Source: Heligmosomoides polygyrus polygyrus
Taxonomy: Eukaryota > Nematoda > Chromadorea > Rhabditida > Heligmosomidae
Direction of reading: 5' to 3'
Assembly: GCA_947396885.1 (NCBI GenBank)
Contig: OX377201.1
Location: 62,284,983-62,348,982, forward strand
Length of the DNA stretch: 64,000 bases
Position numbers and translations under genes: made by a program. Shown one piece after another: positions 34,901 to 43,900 of this stretch. The notes under the pieces were generated by a model, which worked only from the letters and a program-made list of their open reading frames with translations, searched no databases and was not told the DNA's origin. Position 1 is the stretch's first letter; every line of letters begins with the position of its first letter.

Positions 34901-37900
34901 CGTTGAGGAGCTTCTGAGCCCCGATCCTCCCTTTCCCCTCCCCCCCCCCCCTGAGGCCTTATATCTGCGACTTCAATTCTGTCCACATGCGTTCCTACTG
35001 TTAATAAAACCTTCGTGTTATCGCTGTTTTGCTATGTAAGGGCCTAAGAGGCCGTATGATCTACACGTGAATAAACCTGAGGGGCCAGGTTTATTACAAC
35101 GGATTCTCTCATTTCTTGCTAAAAAACGGCAATGGGGTGCTACAAGAATGCAAAAAATGGAACAGCTCAGAAAAGTTGGTCTAAACGAGCAGGTAGCCTG
35201 TCTGATGTGACCTGAATTTTTCTGTCGAACCACTCTTCGAGAGTGTTCCGCCACTCTTCCACGTCTTCAGACGTCGATGAAAAAGCACATATCTAGTCCA
35301 CAATATTTCTTGAAATAAGGATATGTTGAGCACCTCATTGGACACATTGCTCCGATCTGCCTCTTTACAAGGAAAGTTCCCCTCAAGAAAACTCACAGCG
35401 TAATGGTCAGAAGTGACTTAATATGTACCACCGAAAACTCCAGTTGTTTCATTAGCGACCGGAAAGCTCAAGCTTATTTTCATATTTTATTATGCCCCTT
35501 AGACATTTTTGTGTTGTCCTGTTATTTTTTTCATAATTTCCTTTGTTCAATATCTCAGTGGGTACGAGAAAATCGGGCAAGTGCAGGAAAATCAGGCATC
35601 ATACAGACACCGAGAGAACGCGTACAGTAACAAAATCTGTCTCACACGTCCTTTCGTTTCGCGCCAAATCACAGCGGCTATACGTCAATGCCTATTGCGA
35701 TGAGGCTTGGATGAGGATGTTGTACATCCTGAGAGACAACGTCAAATGACAGCTTGTTGCAATCGGCTCTACGACCGTGCTTGTGTTATGCCTGACTGCG
35801 TGGTTTGTCCGTATGGAAGGACAGGGGACTGTGCACAAAACGGCGTCATCTACCAACTCGAATTTTCAACTTGCGGCAATGTCTATGTATATTGGGGAAA
35901 CCGGGAGGGTACTAGCCACTCGCGTTAAGGAACACCTAGCTGATAAGAGAAGGAAAGGCTTAGTAACCCGAAGGAAAGCCCACTTCGGTGCTGACTTTAA
36001 TGTAAAGTGCACAGTACTGTACCATGAGGACGAAATTGGCTCCAGAAAAGCTCTCGAGGCTTTCTAGATACGCAAAAGAAATCCATCCATGAACAGCAGA
36101 AGCGAATGCACCTCAATTACAAGTGAGTTCTTGCCTTTTATTCCATTATGCGAACTGTGAGGGCTTCGCATATACGGCCGTGTGCATTTTTCGACATCCG
36201 GCACACCGTGCAGTACATATGACCGCCAAAGTACTTCTCACTTGTTCAATGGTCGCCAGCCGAGTCGGTCTTCCTGCGCTGGCGGAATATCGGCGAGTTA
36301 GCTCACTTGATTTGGGTTCTCTGCCTGAGTCTGCCGAGATTGGTTGATGCTGACCAAAGGTGGGATGCGATGTTTCTGACCCAAACTGCTTCACAGACGG
36401 GAAAATTTCGAGCTTCTTTCAGGCCTTGAAGAAGACGAGTTAGTGGAACATCGGCTGTAGTCATAAATAATTTTATGACAAACCTGGAAGGCGCAGAAGA
36501 ATAGTCAACTGATATCCTTTGTTCGTTGTCCTTTTTCAAAATTTCATTGGCTCATCCACATACTCATGGATGTTGTTGATTTCGGTAGGCAGGTGTTGCT
36601 CCGGTTTTTGGTCAACGTCACGCTAATTAACGAATGCGCATACCGGGGCGTGATTTTCGCGCATCACAGACTCTTCCAAGTGGAGCAGCGCGGGCAGGGC
36701 GACAGGCTGGATCGAATGCACAGCCCCTGGATGAGGAGAGCCTTCGGGAGCTGGTTCAAGAGGATCCCCTGCGTTATACCAGTGATTGACAGAGGAATTT
36801 GAGCGCACATGCGTGGCCAGGGGAAGACATGGAGACAGGAATACCGCATGATCTTAGCGGCCACCACCTACAGGTGCGCAGGCATACCATGCATGTATGA
36901 ACTTCGCAACTTTCGGGCAGAATTTTTCTTGACCCGAGACCTTGGTCGTCGCGACGAAAAGAGGGTGGCCTGCGTCAACCACCGCGGAAGTGTCAGCAAC
37001 GACAGGAGGAAACCTGAAGGGCGCCTTGGTGAATTTTTTTCACCAAATCCTGGAATTCTATAAAAGTGATATCCACAAATTATCTGATAAACGGCAATAT
37101 TTTGCAGATAATTATGATGCGTATGTTCATAAGTTGTTGGATGTATTGAAAGAGAAATAATTCGAAGAAATGGCAAAAGTGATGGGAAACTTCTTTGGAC
37201 AAGCTAATATAATTGTGATATGCACTGTTGATGTTTGACGTGGCATTTAGCTTAAAGCTTGGTAAGCGAACATCGCTTGTGGGAAAGGGTAGACGCTCAA
37301 ACACTCCTGAGGCGCATGGTGGACACATATTAGGGAGGCCCATAGCGGACCAGCTCCGCAGTACGACAGCGGAAGGGAGGGTTTCCTGCTTCTTGGCACG
37401 ACCTGGCATTACCACTGAAGCTGTCCCGAAACCTATTTTCGTGAAAAGCTTTAGAGACTGCGTAATTCCTTATTGCGCCATCCGTCTGGACGGAAAAGAA
37501 TGGAAACCGCTTTACCGGAGCTATGAAGGCTACGGTCTAAAAGGGAATAATCGCAATATTGTTTGGGATTAATGGGTCGTTATTTGTTATTAAGCTGGTG
37601 GGACTTGTTCTGCGGACGTTGCCATGAGAACTGGCCGCCCGACTGCATTTAATTGCTCAAAACAAAAAGCCTGAACAAGGAAAATTCAGCAGGTGTCATG
37701 GCGGACTTTGAAGGCGCACACGAACTGTGGCCGTTTCTTCAGTAGTCGCCCAGCCACTTGCATGCTATTTGCCGAACGTTGCCAATTTGAAACAGTTACC
37801 AAGCAAAGAAGTGCAGGGGAAAAACGAAGACGAGCTCCGTCGAAAGTCTAAGCGCTGTCTCTCCTTCGCGAAGTGCTCTGCATTGCTAGAACTGTAGGTT

Positions 37901-40900
37901 CATCATTACGATAATCGCAACAGGCTATCCTTGGCGATTGTTTGGAAGCAGTTTGCATGACGGAGACATTCCAGACACACTCCATCCCCAAAGTGCAAAG
38001 TATGAAGTTCTGACGCGGCGAGATTTCGAGCTTACGGTGTAGGGCGTTTAAGCCAGCGGTCGGATTCATCAACGGCTAACCCGAAGGGTATAGGGGATAG
38101 AGATACCCACGATGGTGCATGCGTCTCTGACTCTTACCTTATCTCTCTAGACTCTTATCTTATCTCTACCCCTTATATCCCGCATACCCACGGGTTTAAT
38201 GTTGATGAATCCGGCCCCAAAATTCTGATATGAAGGCAAAACTTATGCTTTCGTGGGATTTGCCTTGAAAAAACTGGCAACAACTCAGCAGGTGGGTCTG
38301 CCAAACGTTTTGGAATACGAAACGCGACGTCAGCACGTAGGTCAGTCAGTAGCTCAAACTCGTACTCCAAATCCTCGCCTTCACCGTAAAGCGGCCTCAT
38401 GTGATATTGAAATAGCCCACTCTACTTGTGCTCTTGTGCTCGAATAATCGAGTTCGAATAAATATTCGAATAATTTATTCGAGATTTTATCCGATTATTC
38501 GATTAATTGAGGGGTCGCAAAATTCGAATAAATATTCGAATTCGAAAACGCATGTCGCGAAACCTTTGACTTTCCGGAAATGGGGTTATTCGATTACTCA
38601 GATATTCGAATAACCGAAAAATGGGGTCAATCGATTATTCATTCACTCGACAGATTTTTGGAAAAGCATGTATATAGTACCCACCGTGTAGAAGGCAGTG
38701 TCGCAGAGTTCGCAGAGATCGATGAGGAACACGATGACGGACGTGCACCGGAAGAAGTCGCTCCACCGACGCCTGAAGATACGGTGACCAGGCAGCTCGA
38801 GCACGCTGAAACGAGGGTTCGCTGAGCGAGCGACGAGTGAGTGACAGGGAAGGCGGCTCACTCGTATCTGATCTTCCCCAGCCGGATGGCGTGCCCGTCC
38901 AGCCCGATGGTGGGCGCGTACGAGTAGAGGACGTCGGCCTCGGTCGGCAGGTAGCCGTCGGCTATCATTCGATTCGTGTGCTGCACGAAACTGCAATCAA
39001 ACTCCCACTGTTTCAGCTGTGTCTCCCTACTCCTCAGCTGCTGCTGCACCTGCGCGAGCTCCCCCTACGAATCACCTTCCCGATGCCTAGGCGTGAGCCG
39101 AAGCGCACATTCGCAGTCATTGATTTGTCACGCACTTATAGTCGGCCAAGAGTCAGCCCACAGCGTTGTGATTACGTTTCAGGGGGGGGGGGCACGTAAG
39201 GAGCTTCGTCAGAGTTCCAGCCTTGTACCCACGACGCTAGGCAGAAACCCACTATTTGTAGTTGTATGGCATGGCGAGGATACGCTTCCTCCGGTGACAC
39301 TCCTCGAGCAGGGACGTCCGAGAGATGGTGAACAGACTTGCGACCACCTTGTCACTCAGCTTCTCCCGATGCTTGAAATCGTACAGCACAGCGAAGTCAT
39401 CCTGAAAGCAACAATTCTCCTTCAGAACCCTTGACTCGATAGACTATGTCGTCGGCCTGCGACGAGCGCGTGCCATCAGATGGTAATTGCGCAGAATCGC
39501 CTAGCAACAGGACATTATCACCACAGAACCTTGCTCATTAAAGCCTACTTCAGAGCTGTACTTACGGGGTATGTGTCTGTCTAGCTTGCCTTTTCAGTCA
39601 GATCTCCGTTCGCAGAAAATCTCTGGGTGAGTGTAATTAAATCGGGAAGGCACTCCATGACCATCCAAAGAAGCTCTGAGCGAGGATACAGAGCCACTTT
39701 CCTATCAAACACGAGTAACTGCTGTGTCAAGTACGTAGAATGAATGAAGGTTCTAGGCTACAGAAGGCCACGAAACTTGGACGGAGCGCTGAAATGGCTG
39801 ATAAGAAGGGACGTCCCATCCGACGATTTCCGATATAGTTTCTTAACAAACAAGGAAGGAGCAATTGGTAATCCAAACCGGTTAAGTCAGCCCCGATTGA
39901 ATCGTCTCCATACTGTATTCTCTGCTTCGAATTCATGAAATTTTCGGCTAAGGGACACGAAGGTGGGGTGGTTTCGAGGCACCTCTACGAGCCTTTTGCG
40001 GACCCCTTCAGCTTGTTTATGCTCATGTTCCTACGCAGCCTCTTTTCTTCCGGCAGCAAACTCTGGAATCCTCTCCAATTCAAGGAGCAATAGCCAAATC
40101 TTCCAGAACTGAAGATCTCACTGCAATATCAAGACTCCACGGGGAACGAGCCTGAGCATTCGGGAACGTGCGGCGGCTGCCGCCATTATGGCCGCAAGCA
40201 TGACGACCGAAGTGTCTGCTGCCAGTAGCTGCTGCTCTTGAAGCTGCGTAATCCACTCATGCTGGTTCCGTTCAGATATTTGATGCCTTCAGATTCGTTC
40301 GAGTAGAGGAAAGAGATCATTCGACGACTATTGGGTGATGTAATTAAATACAGAGTGTCTCAGAAAAAGTATGCACTGCTTGAAAGGTGATAACTTTGCT
40401 CACAGTAAAGGTACTGAAAAAGTTAAAAATTCATACGAAAGCACAAAAGTAGAATTTTCTGACATATGAGCGGCACGGATTGCGCCATGCACTAGTTTGA
40501 ATTCATGCATTTTACACTCGATTGATTGTGTTATTGTGATGCGAGGGGTGGTGCTTTAGAGAAGTAGTCGCTGAATCGCCTTTGCATGAACTTCCAGTAG
40601 CACTTCAGGATAAGCTTCTTCTCCTCAAAGGAAAGCCTAGAGCCGGGCATGACTCTTGCGGTGCGCTCAGATATGTGGAGAACGTTATTAGAGCGATAAA
40701 CTGTGCAATCAATAAAGAGCGAGAGCGATAAATTGTGCAATCGATAAATCAGATCTCACTTCTATTTCACGTGATTGCCAGTTCTAGACGTTAAAAAAAG
40801 CGCAGCACAGGCTAATGTAGCCAAGTGCTAACAAGACTGTAGCAAGCATTCAGCCCATGCACAATCAATCGAGTCTGAGATGCAAGGTTTCAGGCGGAGG

Positions 40901-43900
40901 CATGGCGCAGTCTTGACCATTCACATGTATAAACTATTCCGCTCTTTACGCTGTGTTTTCATATGAGTCTCAAACGTCTTCCGAAGCCTCACTAGCAGCA
41001 ATGTTAGAAAGATTCAAATAGGGCCTGCATTTCTCCGGATAATCTGCATTTTTTCGCAAGCCGTAGTGTGCCTTCAAGTTTTATATCTTGAAAGAAGCAC
41101 AGATCAACCGGCATGGTCACCTTGTGGAGAAATTATAACAGGCGAAAACATTATAACAAAACATTATAACATAACATTATAACATAACAACATTATAACA
41201 TTATTATAACAAACATTATAACAGCGAAAACAATCAATCGAGTGTAAAATGCAAGAATTCAGGCGAATGCATGGTGCAATCCATACCGCTCATATGTCAA
41301 AAATTTATGTTTTATTAGGTTTTCATACGAACCCTTAAATTCTTCAGCACCTCTACTCAAATTTATCACCTTTCAAGCACTGTACACATTTTTTGAGACA
41401 CCCTGTATGTGAATAAATGCTTCCATTGGAAAGGACTTAATGTCTGTTATGGAACCAAGGTCTATCTTTAAAAACTACAAATTCTATTTTTTATTTTTTA
41501 GAAGGTAAACTACACTATACCATTCCTTTTTTATCAGAGATCATATTCTACATCACAGCTGGCATACATAGAAGCACTGTCGTGTCCCGTTAGGAGCGCA
41601 GCAGCAACGACTGAAGCAACCTGCCCACACAGTGGAAGTGGCCTTGATGAGGAAACGGAAACAGTCCGTCGTCGCTTTGCTGTGGCCAAGAGTTGTGAGA
41701 TATGAACTAAGCGGCGCTGTGCGCCCTCCGCTGGCCACAGCGAATACGCATCGACCCAGTTTGACTAAACCCGGTATGTCAGAGTCTCCAATCTGGCTTG
41801 GCACCAAGGTACTCCCTCACATTCGGAAGACGGATGAAGTCCAACTGGCCGAGCTTTCACCTGTGGAAAAACTGAAGACAGATTTGCCCTGTGAGCCAGC
41901 CCTACAAAGGCACAGCGACAAACCAAGACCCTGTGAAAGCCTTCATGCTTTGCTACGTTCCACCTAGGAGTGAGGAAGAAGAGGAGAAGAAGAAGAGGAG
42001 GCGCCGACTGTCGCGTGCAGAGCAAATCGAGGTTCTTGGTTCGGGTCTAGCACTGGTCAACCAAGCCTTATAAGCTATTAATGTATCCTCTCGCCGCAGC
42101 CCTCTTGCGAAAGGAAGCAGCTACATGTGGCGATGTCAGAAACTCCTTGTCGTCGGATTCCGCTTGTATTCGCCGATTTTTGTCAAAACTCTATGCGAAA
42201 TCTCCTCCTTCCATAGAAAACTCGGAAGCGATTTCCCCAGAGGTGTGACCGTATCAATTACAGTGCATCTGAAGCATTCACTCACCTGCCAGTTACTGTA
42301 GTTCACCTGCAACTGGTCGCATACTGTTCGCAGAGCTTTCCATACAGTGAGTACGTTGTTCTGAATGTTGTGCGCGTAGAATTCGAGCACCGGGACCTGC
42401 GACCGAGTTTGGCGGCTGAAACATCGGAGCAGTAAATGCCCAGCGCACTGGACCATGCGCACACCCTTGCAGGCCCAAGCGTGGGGTGCGATTTCTGCCA
42501 AAAATTTACGCCCCCCCCCCTTCACAGAATCGATGGATTTTAATGTTAAGTTGTCTCCTATGTTGCAAACAATTTTAGAAAATGTGAAAGAAAGGAAAAT
42601 ATTTATCAATAATCAATTAATAAAGTTGTGACGCAAATAAAACAATTAAATGAAGATTTTTTAGGAATGGCAACGACATGGCAACACCCTGAGCACCGCT
42701 TCTTCTACGGAAAGAGGACGTCATTTGAGTGCGATAATCATAATTTAATAAAAATTCAAATATTTGTTGTATATGGCTCCTACCGAAAGTTAACCTTCAG
42801 TTTGCAGCAAAAAAAATCAGGCCTCTTTAAAGCAACCTCTCATCCGTTCAGGTGAAGTGATTTTCTGGAATTTTTCTAAGAATTTTTCAAAAGCAAAATG
42901 CTTCCTAAACAAGGTAGCTATTGGAGCTGAAAAAAATGCTGAAGCTGAAATTGGAGCTGAAAAAAATGCTGAAGCTGGAGCTGAAAAAACAACAGCACAG
43001 ATTTTATTTAGCTTTTGTTTAAAAAAATTCAAGTCTTACCTATGCAGTCTTCCTCGCGATCAGGTGAAGTCATGCTCAATTTTTTCCAAAAATAAAGTTT
43101 TTTCCTGGACGGAACGATTTCTAAAGCTGACACGTAACTCAAGAAAACGTTAATTTTTATTTTATATATATATTCTAAAATCAACCCTATCCTAAGCGAT
43201 TTCCTTGCGATCAGGTGAGGTCATGCCCAATTTTTTTTCAAAAATAAAGATTTTTTACCTGAATGGAACGATTTCTAGAGATGAAATGTAGCTTCACAGA
43301 AGCTAAATCTTTGACTGGTACATAATAAAAAATTGCAGCTTAGAGAACAGAAGCTGGAGCTATTTTCGATGTGATCAAGAAGGATGGATCACTGGTCGAT
43401 CGCTCCTCGATGGATGGGAAGGTGCTGGACATGTACTTTGTTCAACCGAGCGTAATTCGCTCCATTTTGAGAGTTATGCAAACGCGGGTGACATTTAAAA
43501 AACTAGAAGAAATTCTCTTTCCAATGACCACAAAGAGCGACTTTCAAAAAGGGCATCTTCATGCGTGGCCGGGGGATGCGATTTTTGCTCGAAAAAATTG
43601 GAGTGACTTTGCAAAAATGGATGTAACTCACTAATTTTCGAGAGCTGTGCAAATGCGGGCAGCATTCAGAAAACTAGTGAAAATGCTATATTTTTCTAAA
43701 GCAGAATCAAATTTTGAAAAAATTACCTTCATGCGCGGCCGGGGGTGCAATTTTTTCTGCGATTTTTGCGGAAATACTTGCCGAAAATCGCACCCCGGCC
43801 CGCGCATGAAGATCCTTATTTAAAAATTTGATTTTGCATCTGTAAGATAGAGCATCTTCTCTAGTTTTCCGAGTGCTGCCCGCATTTGCACAACTCTTAA

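Larger units (their letters stand above)
33037..35102 (+). mobile_element. Non-autonomous LTR retrotransposon (TRIM/LARD-like)
   Basis: Two 369-bp LTRs (33041-33409, 34730-35098) enclose 1320 bp. A 4-bp duplication ACGG lies at 33037-33040 and 35099-35102. Interior begins TGGAGGTCCCGGCTAGG directly after the left LTR, in the place and with the TGG of a tRNA primer-binding site. Purine-rich AAATAGGGTAGGA precedes the right LTR. No gag, protease, RT or integrase is visible. Internal frames (33405-33731 -, 34217-34780 +) are unrecognised. Lies in the long G-alpha intron. Confidence 0.9.

Noticed and set aside
36307..36508. Candidate G-alpha exon on the - strand (RFVIKLFMTTADVPLTRLLQG) with acceptor ATATCAG and donor AA|GTGAGC
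   Set aside because: It resembles the beta-5/NKxD region only loosely, its phase does not fit the switch II exon, and the true NKKD exon with correct phase and spacing was found at 19751-19900.
42136..42609. 157-codon - strand protein
   Set aside because: Only 42286-42415 is coding; the flanks are intron sequence that happens to stay open.
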